Shown here: one piece after another, positions 1 through 7,410 of the stretch
How the letters are laid out: every line of letters begins with the position of its first letter
Position numbering within the stretch: the first letter of the stretch is position 1
Assembly: GCF_965228805.1 (NCBI RefSeq)
Contig: NZ_CBDDIE010000003.1
Span: 2,666,001 to 2,730,000, forward strand
Source of the DNA: JASBTN01 sp965228805
GTDB lineage: Bacteria > Pseudomonadota > Alphaproteobacteria > Rhodobacterales > Rhodobacteraceae
Length of the DNA stretch: 64,000 nt
Direction: 5' to 3'
Position numbers and translations under genes: made by a program
Notes under the pieces: generated by a model
The model's input: only the letters and a program-made list of their open reading frames with translations
Database searches by the model: none
What the model was told of the DNA's origin: nothing

Positions 1-472
1 GTTCGGCGGCGACGATCTGCTCGGTCGGCTCAGAATTTGCCTCCATCTTGGCGGCGCGCGCCTGGATGTCGCCGCCCAGCTGGATCAGCTCGCGACGCAC
101 CGCCATTTCGTAAATCATCTGCGCATAGTCGCGCGCGGCGAAGGAGGAGATCGCCGCACCGGCGAGACGGGCCAGATAGGCCGGGCCGCCCAGTTCCTTG
201 AGCCCCTCGTCATCCTCCATGAAGGCCTTCAGCGTGACCGGTGAGGCGAGCGCGTTTTTCGAGATGCGCTGGGCGGCGATTTCGAAGATGCGGGCGTGCA
301 CCGGCTCGTAGAAATGCTCGGGCTTGATGATCTGCGCGACGCGGTCATAGACGTCGTTGTTGGTCAGGATCGCGCCCAGGAGCTGTTGCTCAGCCTCGGT
401 GTGGTGGGGCAGGGTGCCCTCTTCGTTTTCTGGTGCGGCGGCGTCCTGCGGAATTGCGCTGATCTCGTTCAT
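1..472 (-). CDS. dnaB: Replicative DNA helicase DnaB, N-terminal part (cut by window edge)
   Basis: Translating leftward from the ATG at 472 gives about 157 residues beginning MNEISAIPQDAA, followed by the DnaB N-terminal domain (HHTEAEQQLLGAILTNNDVYDRV, then a helical segment with FYEPVHARIFEIAARR). This domain mediates hexamer assembly and primase contact in the hexameric helicase that unwinds the chromosome at the fork. The RecA-like ATPase domain lies beyond base 1, so the gene is incomplete here. The assignment rests on N-domain resemblance; no Walker motif is visible in the window. The 158 bases upstream, to the end of pyrE, contain no gene that I can support. Confidence 0.9.
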   Translation of the reverse strand, partial: MNEISAIPQDAAAPENEEGTLPHHTEAEQQLLGAILTNNDVYDRVAQIIKPEHFYEPVHARIFEIAAQRISKNALASPVTLKAFMEDDEGLKELGGPAYLARLAGAAISSFAARDYAQMIYEMAVRRELIQLGGDIQARAAKMEANSEPTEQIVAAE

Positions 473-630
473 ATCTGCCTCTGTCCCCTTGAGGCCGAAG
501 GTTTAAACCACGGCCTGCGCGCGGGGCAAATGGTATGTTTCTGTGGATGCCCTGTGGATAAAACTGCATACCACATCACGGGGCATCCGGCAAAGGATAC
601 CCCAGATGCTGTGTTTGCTGGGCAGTTAGG

Positions 631-1311
631 TCAGCCCTTCATGCGTTCTTCCTGCCACGCTCGCGGGGCTTTCAGGAAGCGTTCGACCTCGGTGAGCGTC
701 GCGTCGGAAAAGGCGCCTTGGGCCTTGGCTTCGGCCAGCACATCCCACCAGGTGCAGAGGTGAATGAGCTGAACGCCATGATCGCCAAGGGTTTTCTCGG
801 TCTCGGGGAAAATGTCGTAATAGAAGATCACGGCGGTGGCCCCGCAGGAGGCGCCGGTGTCGCGAATCGCATCGACGAAAGACAGCTTCGATCCGCCGTC
901 GGTGGTCAGGTCCTCGACCAGCAGCACGCGCTGACTATCGTCCATCGCGCCCTCGATCCGGGCGTTCTTGCCGTAGCCTTTCGGCTTCTTGCGCACATAG
1001 GTCATCGGCAGGGCCAGGCGTTCGGCCACCAGCGCGGCGAAGGGGATGCCAGCCGTTTCACCACCGGCGATGTTGTCGAAGGCCTCAAAGCCTGCCTCGC
1101 GCATGATCTGAACGGCCATGAAATCCATCAGCGTCGAACGGATGCGCGGGAAGGAAATCAGCTTACGGCAGTCGATGTACGACGGGCTGGGCAGGCCCGA
1201 GGCGAGGGTAAAGGGCTCGTCCGTGTTGAAGTTCACCGCGCCGATCTCCAAGAGCATGCGGGCGGTCAGGCGGGCGATTTCCTCTTTCGGGGGGAAGCTG
1301 GTGGGGATCAT
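631..1311 (-). CDS. pyrE: Orotate phosphoribosyltransferase
   Basis: A 226-residue protein that joins orotate to PRPP to make OMP, the fifth step of de novo pyrimidine synthesis, in the cytosol. The PRPP-binding segment is clear (VLLVEDLTTDGGSKLSFVDAI, with the acidic pair ED before TTDGG), as is the upstream KKPKGYGKNARIEG loop that closes over the active site. Length matches the bacterial type. The start at 1311 lies one base after the stop of the FkbM-type gene, and pyrC is just upstream of that, so pyrC, the methyltransferase and pyrE appear to form one leftward transcription unit. Confidence 0.95.
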   Translation of the reverse strand: MIPTSFPPKEEIARLTARMLLEIGAVNFNTDEPFTLASGLPSPSYIDCRKLISFPRIRSTLMDFMAVQIMREAGFEAFDNIAGGETAGIPFAALVAERLALPMTYVRKKPKGYGKNARIEGAMDDSQRVLLVEDLTTDGGSKLSFVDAIRDTGASCGATAVIFYYDIFPETEKTLGDHGVQLIHLCTWWDVLAEAKAQGAFSDATLTEVERFLKAPRAWQEERMKG

Positions 1312-1312
1312 G

Positions 1313-2551
1313 TCATTCTCCGGTCGGCATGGGGGATGGGGCGGCGGGCGCGCGGTCGAAGACCAGCACCTGGGGGCTGCCCTGGGCGATGTCGAGCACG
1401 AAGCCCTGGGCCAGAAGATCGGCGATACAGGCGCTGATCGGGGCGGCGGGGCCGTGTTCGGGGTGGAATTCGATGACCAGACGTCTGAGGTCGGTCAGGT
1501 CGAGATGGGGCAGCAACGCGATCTCTCCGCCCTCGATATCCATGCTCAAGATGGTGGGGCGGAACTCGGCGATCAGACGGTTCACGTCGACCGTGGGGCG
1601 GGTGACGGTGGTGTCGCCGACCCCGGGTTCGGTCGAGGAGGCCCAGAAATCGGGGGCCAGGTGGAAGGCGGCCTCACCATCCTTGAGCGCGGCGATGGCG
1701 CTGATCAGGGGAGCGTCGCAGGCGTTCAGCTCGAAATTTCGGCGGATCGCCGGGGCGAGGTCGGGGTTCGCCTCGACCGCCAGGATCTGCAGGCCGGGGG
1801 CGGCGCGTGCGGCGTTGAGGGCGACAAGGCCGATACCGGCGCCCAACTCCAGCAACCGGTCATCGGGCGTGATGTCCTGTGTGATGGCGGCGATTTCGGC
1901 CGCTTCGTAATGGCCCGACAGGATGGTCAGCGCGACGAAGGGCGAGACGGCCGGGGCGGGCAGGGACAGGGTCAGGTCCGCGAGATCCGCCGTGCCGTGG
2001 CGCGACAGGCTGGCGAGCTGCTGCAGGAGCGGCAGCGTGTCGGCGGGCGCATGGGGCAGGGCTGCGTCGCAAAGGCGGGCGACCTCTTCCGGGGGCTGGC
2101 CGGTCAGAAAGGCCAGGCGGGCGTGGGCGGCCAGCAGAGGCCCGTTCTTGGGGAAGAGAGCGGCCCCCTCGGTCGCGAATTTCAGCCCCAGTTCCGGTGC
2201 GCCGGTCCATTCCAAGAGGTTCATCCGGGTGATGAAATGCCAGGGCAGGGGCGGGCCGGGGAAGGTGGTCTCACACGCCAGGCAATGGGCGGCGTCGCGC
2301 TGGCGTGCCTCGGCCAGGGCCAGGATCAGCTTGTTGGGGAACGGCAGGGCCAGCCCGGCGGTGAGGGCGCGGGCGTGGAGGTCTGCGGCCTCGGTCGGAC
2401 GCCCGGCAGACAGCAGCGCGGTCAGCGCGCCCTGCACCGCGTGGGGCGGCAGGTCGATCGGGGCCCCCCGGGGCAGGGCCAACAGGGCTTCGGCCAGGGC
2501 CAGCGGGGGACCCTGTTGTGCCAAGTCTTGCAGGGCCCCGGGCGCGTTCAT
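1313..2551 (-). CDS. FkbM-family SAM-dependent methyltransferase, inside the pyrC-pyrE operon
   Basis: About 412 residues. The C-terminal half is a Rossmann methyltransferase of the FkbM type: LLELGAGIGLVALNAA is the SAM-binding glycine loop and LSMDIEGGEIALLPHLDL near the C-terminus is the family signature (D-x-E-G). The N-terminal 180 or so residues are helical, Leu/Ala-rich and without a motif I recognise; they could be a TPR-like scaffold. I chose the ATG at 2551, which overlaps the pyrC stop as ATGA, over an in-frame extension running into pyrC. FkbM enzymes usually O-methylate sugars or polyketides; the substrate here is unknown. Its place between two pyrimidine genes is odd and implies co-expression rather than a shared pathway. 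Confidence 0.8.
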   Translation of the reverse strand: MNAPGALQDLAQQGPPLALAEALLALPRGAPIDLPPHAVQGALTALLSAGRPTEAADLHARALTAGLALPFPNKLILALAEARQRDAAHCLACETTFPGPPLPWHFITRMNLLEWTGAPELGLKFATEGAALFPKNGPLLAAHARLAFLTGQPPEEVARLCDAALPHAPADTLPLLQQLASLSRHGTADLADLTLSLPAPAVSPFVALTILSGHYEAAEIAAITQDITPDDRLLELGAGIGLVALNAARAAPGLQILAVEANPDLAPAIRRNFELNACDAPLISAIAALKDGEAAFHLAPDFWASSTEPGVGDTTVTRPTVDVNRLIAEFRPTILSMDIEGGEIALLPHLDLTDLRRLVIEFHPEHGPAAPISACIADLLAQGFVLDIAQGSPQVLVFDRAPAAPSPMPTGE

Positions 2552-3591
2552 GCTTCGGTCACGGCCCAGTGGAGCGGGAAGCCGGGGTCGAAGACGGTAA
2601 TGGGGCCGTCGGCGGTCTCGATCTTGTCCGGATAGGTGACCGCGTCGCCCTTGGTCAGGGTGATGGTCGCCTCGTTCGCGGGCAGGCGATAGAAGGCGGG
2701 GCCGTTCAGGGACGCGAACCCTTCGAGCCTGTCCAGCGCGCCGTCTTCCTCGAAGACCTGGGCCAGGCAGGACATGGTGTTGCTGGCGGTAAAGCACCCG
2801 GCGCAGCCGCAGGCGCTTTCCTTGTTCTCGTCGGTGTGGGGCGCCGAATCCGTGCCGAGGAAGAAGCGCGTATCGCCCGAGGTCGCGGCCTTGCGCAGGG
2901 CCTGGCGGTGGCTTTCACGCTTGGCCACCGGCAGGCAGTAGTAATGCGGCTTGATCCCGCCCACCAGGATGTGGTTGCGGTTGATGATCAGGTGGTGCGT
3001 TGTAATGGTCGCGCCGAGGTTTTCGGTGTTGGATTTCACGTAGTCGACACCGTCGGAGGTGGTGATGTGTTCCATCACCACGCGCAGGCCCGGCGTGGCG
3101 CGGCGGATCGGATCCAGCACGCGGTCAATGAACACGGCCTCGCGGTCGAAGATGTCGATGTCATGGTCCGTGACCTCGCCATGCACGCAGAGCGGCAGCC
3201 CGATCTCGGCCATTTTCTCCAGCACCGGGCGGACCTTGTCGAAGTTGGTCACGCCGGAGGCGGAGTTGGTGGTGGCGCCGGCAGGGTAGAGTTTCAGCGC
3301 CTTGACGAGGCCCGAGGCAGCGGCGGCTTCGACGTCTGCCGGGTCCGTGTCCTCGGTGAGATACAGGGTCATCAGCGGCTCGAACGTCATGCCCTCGGGC
3401 AGGGCGGCCAGGATGCGGTCGCGATAGGCGGCGGCCTGGGCGCCGGTGACCACCGGGGGCACCAGGTTCGGCATGATGATGGCACGACCGAAGTGGCGGG
3501 CGGTTTCGGGCAGGACGGCAGCCAGCACGGCGCCATCGCGCAGGTGCAGGTGCCAGTCGTCGGGGCGGCGGATCGTCAGGGTCTGTGTCAT
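2548..3591 (-). CDS. pyrC: Dihydroorotase (PyrC type)
   Basis: A 347-residue zinc amidohydrolase that cyclises N-carbamoyl-aspartate to dihydroorotate. Visible motifs are HLHLRDG near residue 15 (two metal-binding His), PAGATTNSASGV following the expected carbamylated Lys region (LKLYPAG), VHGEV and VVMEHITT (metal His), and GTDSAPH near residue 250 (catalytic Asp and substrate His). Length equals that of the enterobacterial PyrC class, not the longer PyrX/CAD class. The stop overlaps the start of the next gene by four bases, implying translational coupling. Confidence 0.95.
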   Translation of the reverse strand: MTQTLTIRRPDDWHLHLRDGAVLAAVLPETARHFGRAIIMPNLVPPVVTGAQAAAYRDRILAALPEGMTFEPLMTLYLTEDTDPADVEAAAASGLVKALKLYPAGATTNSASGVTNFDKVRPVLEKMAEIGLPLCVHGEVTDHDIDIFDREAVFIDRVLDPIRRATPGLRVVMEHITTSDGVDYVKSNTENLGATITTHHLIINRNHILVGGIKPHYYCLPVAKRESHRQALRKAATSGDTRFFLGTDSAPHTDENKESACGCAGCFTASNTMSCLAQVFEEDGALDRLEGFASLNGPAFYRLPANEATITLTKGDAVTYPDKIETADGPITVFDPGFPLHWAVTEA

Positions 3592-3652
3592 GGCGGCTGA
3601 GGGATAGCGCAGCCGGGCCGTTTGAGCCAGAGGGAACCGCCTACGGCGCGCG

Positions 3653-3700
3653 CAAAAGTTTTCAGAAAACTTTTGCCAAGACTTTTCTGAAAAGTCTTGG
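3653..3700. repeat. Two back-to-back AT-rich palindromes
   Basis: Bases 3653-3675 form a hairpin with arms CAAAAGTTTTC and GAAAACTTTTG. Immediately next to it, 3676-3700 form a second with arms CCAAGACTTTTC and GAAAAGTCTTGG. They lie between the start of pyrC (3591) and the stop of the small gene at 3718. As RNA, either could terminate the leftward transcript of the 3718-4044 gene. The same two-in-a-row layout recurs at 14338-14382. Confidence 0.75.
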
Positions 3701-3717
3701 GCCGCTTGGTGGCCTCG

Positions 3718-4044
3718 TCAGTGGCAGGGTTCGACGAGGTCGCCGCTGTCTTCCCAGACCGGGGCAAACCCGGGCAGGGCGGGTTCGTCGGTGGCCAGTT
3801 CCAGCACCAGCCGGGCCGAGATCTGGTCGCGGTAGAAGCGCGGGTTCTGCAGGATCGCGGCGGGCAGGCGGCTCTTGTCGAAGACGCGGGTGCTGCGTTC
3901 CTCGACACAGACGCGATGCATCGGCCCCTCGCAGGGGGTGTTGCCGGACAGGAACCCTGCGCGCAGTTCGGCTTCGCGCGCCTGCAACAGTCGGATTTCG
4001 GTGCGGATCTGGGCCAGTTCCTCGGCCGGGTGAATGTTGCGCAT
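3718..4044 (-). CDS. Small conserved-looking protein of unknown function
   Basis: A 108-residue soluble protein starting MRNIHPAEELAQIRTEI. The N-terminal 35 residues are a charged, coiled-coil-like helix (EELAQIRTEIRLLQAREAELRAG). A middle segment has two cysteines (PCEGPMHRVCVEERSTRVFD), followed by PAAILQNPRFYRDQISARLVLE. I start at 4044, where a G-rich stretch precedes the ATG, not at the upstream in-frame ATG at 4065, which lacks a ribosome-binding site. I do not recognise the family. Codon use matches the neighbours, which supports a real gene. Tandem hairpins follow its stop. Confidence 0.6.
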   Translation of the reverse strand: MRNIHPAEELAQIRTEIRLLQAREAELRAGFLSGNTPCEGPMHRVCVEERSTRVFDKSRLPAAILQNPRFYRDQISARLVLELATDEPALPGFAPVWEDSGDLVEPCH

Positions 4045-4132
4045 ATTGGCCCCCCTAGGCGTCATGTCATTGCAGTAAGGACAAGACTAGGGGCAGGTCG
4101 GTTACCCGGTCGTTAACTGGCCGACCGGTTTC

Positions 4133-4318
4133 TCAAAGCGGCCAGGGGCCCGGTTTGCGCGAGGGCAGCTCGTGTTCCAGACCTTTGTCGATGCGCTGGG
4201 CATCGCCGCCGAAGGCCTTTTTCAACGCCTGCCAGAGGAAGCTCTCCTGTTCCTCCTGACGCGCCTCGGCCAGGCGCTGGCGGCGTTGATAATTCATCAA
4301 TTCACGGTCGTGTTGCAT
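4133..4318 (-). CDS. Short hypothetical protein, 61 residues
   Basis: Begins MQHDRELMNYQRRQRLAEAR and is a highly charged helix, then LWQALKKAFGGDAQRIDKGLEHELPSRKPGPWPL. An AGAGGG ribosome-binding site sits seven bases before the ATG at 4318, better placed than the in-frame GTG at 4324. No signal peptide, membrane segment or known motif is seen. It is downstream of the unassigned gene at 4419-5408 and read in the same direction, but separated by 100 bases. Function unknown; it could be a small basic binding protein, but that is a guess. Confidence 0.45.
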   Translation of the reverse strand: MQHDRELMNYQRRQRLAEARQEEQESFLWQALKKAFGGDAQRIDKGLEHELPSRKPGPWPL

Positions 4319-4418
4319 GATCACACCCTCTTGTTACCCCTACGAAAGGATAGGGGTATGGGGGTTTAGGATCGGTAAAGGGATGCGTGGCATTTGAGGC
4401 AAATGCCGCGCAGTGGCG

Positions 4419-5408
4419 TCAGAGCGACAGCTCTTCGACCTCGCGGGTCTTGTCCAGCATCTGCGCCGCGCCGTCGCGGGCGCGGCGGAACCGCGGCGCG
4501 TTCATGCGTTTGACCACCGAATTGCAGAGCATCTGCACCATACGATGGCGCTGTTCCCCCTGCAGCCGATCCAGCAGGCTGCGCAGGTAGGGCATGTTCA
4601 CGCGCCGTGCCTGGCGATAGGCCCGGTGGAAGGCGGTGGCGGTGAGTTCGTCGCGCGCGGCCAAGTCCAGCATCTCGGGCAGCACGCCCATGCGCCAGAG
4701 CTTGGCCTCAAGGTCGTCGCCCAGACGCGGGCAGGTCAGTTGGGTGACATTGGCGCGGGTGAACAGGGACGCGTGCATGGCGTCGAGCTGCACTTCGGGG
4801 TCATGGATGACGAAAACCTGTTCGGCCCCTTCCACCATGTCGGGCGCATAGCCGTATCGGTCCGAGAAGCTGACCCGGCGCATCTGCGGGAACCTTTGGT
4901 CCCAGCGCGCAACTTTGGGATCAAGCGTTGCCTGCGGTTGCAGCGCGATCACCGTCGCGCCGGGGGCCACCACCGAATAGGCCGCCGCCGCATAGGCGCA
5001 CATGCCGGCGCCGTAGAAGACCACGTGGTCAAAATCCTCGAAGAACCCGTCATCCACCAGACGGTCGAAATAGCCGTAAACGGCCGGGTCGCGGAACCAG
5101 GTATCGTCATGAGCGATCAGCGACAGATTGGACCAGCCCTGGCCCTCGACCAGCTCCCAGCCCATCGGTTCCTGGCTGTCCGACCCCTCGCGGATCGTCT
5201 CGACGGTTTCGAAGGTGACGATCAGGGTCGGCCCCTCATCGGTCAGCACGACGGAATGACGCTTGCCCAGCGGTTCGAAATAGCCGCGTTCCTCGCCCAG
5301 TTCCTCGATCCGATCCAGCCAGTCCTGCTGGCTCAGGTCAGCCATGTCGATGGTGTCGGCTTGCGCGGGGGCGTCGGTGGCGGTGGCTTCCAGCACGTCA
5401 TCCTGCAT
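4419..5408 (-). CDS. Conserved rhodobacteral protein of unknown function
   Basis: A 329-residue soluble protein starting MQDDVLEATATDAPAQ. It has the look of an alpha/beta fold: LIVTFETVETIREGSD near residue 65, SLIAHDDTWFRDPAVYGYFD, then HVVFYGAGMCAYAAAAYSVVAPGATVIALQPQATLDP, which resembles a nucleotide- or cofactor-binding glycine turn or a nucleophile-elbow strand. A second part is helical with a basic C-terminus. Similar proteins are, to my recollection, sometimes labelled PAPS reductase in rhodobacteral genomes, but I see no PP-loop or reductase Cys motif supporting that. I use the ATG at 5408 because the upstream extension reads through non-coding-like sequence. It precedes a glycan cassette containing a sulfotransferase; whether they are linked is unknown. 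Confidence 0.6.
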   Translation of the reverse strand: MQDDVLEATATDAPAQADTIDMADLSQQDWLDRIEELGEERGYFEPLGKRHSVVLTDEGPTLIVTFETVETIREGSDSQEPMGWELVEGQGWSNLSLIAHDDTWFRDPAVYGYFDRLVDDGFFEDFDHVVFYGAGMCAYAAAAYSVVAPGATVIALQPQATLDPKVARWDQRFPQMRRVSFSDRYGYAPDMVEGAEQVFVIHDPEVQLDAMHASLFTRANVTQLTCPRLGDDLEAKLWRMGVLPEMLDLAARDELTATAFHRAYRQARRVNMPYLRSLLDRLQGEQRHRMVQMLCNSVVKRMNAPRFRRARDGAAQMLDKTREVEELSL

Positions 5409-5556
5409 CTGAATTCTCCAACTTCTCTGAGCCACGCCAGCCATCGGCGGGTCATCAAGGGTGTAATGCCATTTTAAAGGGGGCCGCACTGCGGGCACAA
5501 TGGGGCGAAAAGATGATCTATGGTTAACGAAAGCTGAACAGGTTGACGTTACGGCA

Positions 5557-6603
5557 TCAATCCGCCGAATTCCCGCGGGATTTGTTTGCAAAGCGGAACA
5601 GTTCGCGGGCTCGTTCCAAGGGCATAGGCCGCGCAGGCGGCGTCATCAGCAAGCGGCCGTAGAGTGCGCGAAAAGGTTCCTGCAACATCAAGGTTTCAAA
5701 GCGATTCTGTCGCCAGGCGACCGCCTCGGCATGAAGGCGCGCGAGGGTCTCATCGGCGCGCAGCCGTTCCAGATGGGGACGGGAGAGCGGGGACGCGACG
5801 CGAATGGACGTATCCTCGACCTGGGACCAGTTGCGCTCGGTCCAATAGTCCAGCCCCAGGCTGTCGGCGCCATGCACGGCACGCCCGCGATCTCGCTTCA
5901 AGATATAGCTTTCCATCGCGCCCAATGCGTAATGGTTGAGTTGTGCGAGTCCATAATGTGGCCGTCCGAAGGGGGAAAAGATCTGCTGGCGGCGGAACCG
6001 GGGTTCCAGTTCCCGCCCGTGCCCATCGAACCAGCGCGTGGCATCCGCCTTGCCATCCACCGGGCTGCGTGGGCGGTGCACGCCGAGTTTGCGATAGGCC
6101 CCAGACTGGCGGTAGAGCGTCTTGAACATGAAGGCGCGCCAGGGCCAGTACATGACCTCGGGCGCGGCGCGGGTGAATTGTTCGGTGATGGGCGCGTCGG
6201 TAAAACGTTCCACGCCCGCATTACCAAAGAGCCGCCAGGTCAGGGTGATGGCGTCGGCCTCGGGCAGGGCGGCCACCAGGGCCGAGAGCGTATGGTCGCC
6301 GGTGTGGATATTGACGAACTCGTCGATGTCGAGCGTCATCAGCCAATCGGCGTTTTTCACCAGCGGCTGCTTGTCGGCACGTTTCATCGCCGCCCATTGC
6401 ACGCCGCCCTCATGGGGTCCGTCATTGCGGATATGTGTCAGCTCGCCCATCGCGTCGAGCCGGTCCAGCATCGCATCGGTGCCATCGTCGCAATCGTTCG
6501 AGAACACCAGGAACTCGGTAAAGCCCACGCCCCTGTGGTGGGCCAGCCATTCGAGCAGGAAGGCGCCCTCGTTTCGCACACAGAGGACCGCGAGGGCGCG
6601 CAT
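5557..6603 (-). CDS. Glycosyltransferase (Glyco_tranf_2_4 type)
   Basis: A 348-residue protein with the family N-terminus MRALAVLCVRNEGAFLLEWLAHHRG, the segment EFLVFSNDCDDGTDAMLDRLD, and LDIDEF at about 91-96, whose D-x-D pair should bind the metal and nucleotide-sugar phosphates. Near the C-terminus is the family's HYALGAMESYILKRDRGRAVH segment. It most likely transfers a sugar in the cytosol during synthesis of a surface glycan; donor and acceptor cannot be read from the sequence. It is the last gene of a leftward run and starts three bases after the FkbM stop. It is a paralogue of the domains encoded at 7411-9777 and 10415-11458. Confidence 0.82.
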   Translation of the reverse strand: MRALAVLCVRNEGAFLLEWLAHHRGVGFTEFLVFSNDCDDGTDAMLDRLDAMGELTHIRNDGPHEGGVQWAAMKRADKQPLVKNADWLMTLDIDEFVNIHTGDHTLSALVAALPEADAITLTWRLFGNAGVERFTDAPITEQFTRAAPEVMYWPWRAFMFKTLYRQSGAYRKLGVHRPRSPVDGKADATRWFDGHGRELEPRFRRQQIFSPFGRPHYGLAQLNHYALGAMESYILKRDRGRAVHGADSLGLDYWTERNWSQVEDTSIRVASPLSRPHLERLRADETLARLHAEAVAWRQNRFETLMLQEPFRALYGRLLMTPPARPMPLERARELFRFANKSRGNSAD

Positions 6604-6605
6604 TG

Positions 6606-7337
6606 TCACCAGCCTTTCAGGAAGGTCACGACCTTGGCGTCGGACCGTTTGGGATAGTAAGTGAGCCCGGCCTTGTGCATGGCGTCGAACACTGCCTGTA
6701 CGCCCTTCTGGCGGATCCATTGCGGGTGCAGTTCAACGATGGCCGCGCGCAGGCAGGAGAGGTCGGCGGTGGGCAGGATATCGGCCTCGGCGCCCTCGAT
6801 GTCGCAGACCAGCACGGTGGGTTTCAGGCGCTTGAACTCGGCGTTGATGTTGCGCATCTCGATCTTTTCGACGCGGGTCGGCTTGCCCTTCAGGCCACGC
6901 GGGTTTTCCTCCATGGACGACGCCAGGAAGTTACCGCGCACGTAGAAGTTCACCTTGCCTTTTTTCGGGCCCAGGATGGCATTGTGCACCTGGGCGTTCT
7001 CGACGCCGTTCTCGTCATAGACCGCCTGGATATAGGGCACCATATCGGGGTTCGCCTCATAGGCATGGACCTGGGCGACATTGAGGTTCTTGGCCATCAA
7101 CGTGGACATGTACCCCATGCCCGCGCCCAGCTCGACCACCACGTCGTCGGGTTTCACGGTGGCGGTGACAGCCTGGGTCTCGCGATCCTCATATTGTCCC
7201 AGGCGCAGCGCCTTGCGGCGGCGGGGCGGGATCACCCGGCGGTCATTGGGAAAGCGGATCCCGCGCGACTTGATGAAGGGCGGGCCATTGTCAGGCGGCA
7301 CGATCTCGAACGTGCCTTCGGTGTGAAGGTCTCTCAT
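6606..7337 (-). CDS. FkbM-family methyltransferase of the glycan cassette
   Basis: A 243-residue SAM-dependent methyltransferase. VVELGAGMGYMSTL at about 67-80 is the SAM-binding loop, HAYEANPDMVP carries the acidic residue that usually grips the ribose, and VCDIEGAEADILP plus AIVELHPQW are the FkbM signature. The N-terminus includes RGIRFPNDRRVIPPRRRKAL, as in roseobacter homologues. It probably O-methylates a sugar of the glycan built by its neighbours. It differs in length and sequence from the FkbM gene at 1313-2551. It lies two bases from the next gene and 73 from the previous one. Confidence 0.82.
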   Translation of the reverse strand: MRDLHTEGTFEIVPPDNGPPFIKSRGIRFPNDRRVIPPRRRKALRLGQYEDRETQAVTATVKPDDVVVELGAGMGYMSTLMAKNLNVAQVHAYEANPDMVPYIQAVYDENGVENAQVHNAILGPKKGKVNFYVRGNFLASSMEENPRGLKGKPTRVEKIEMRNINAEFKRLKPTVLVCDIEGAEADILPTADLSCLRAAIVELHPQWIRQKGVQAVFDAMHKAGLTYYPKRSDAKVVTFLKGW

Positions 7338-7410
7338 CTGCTCTTCCTCGTCTGTGGGGCGGCGCTTGTCGGTGGCTCTGATGGCCGTGCGTCCTGCCCC
7401 GTGGGTGAAA

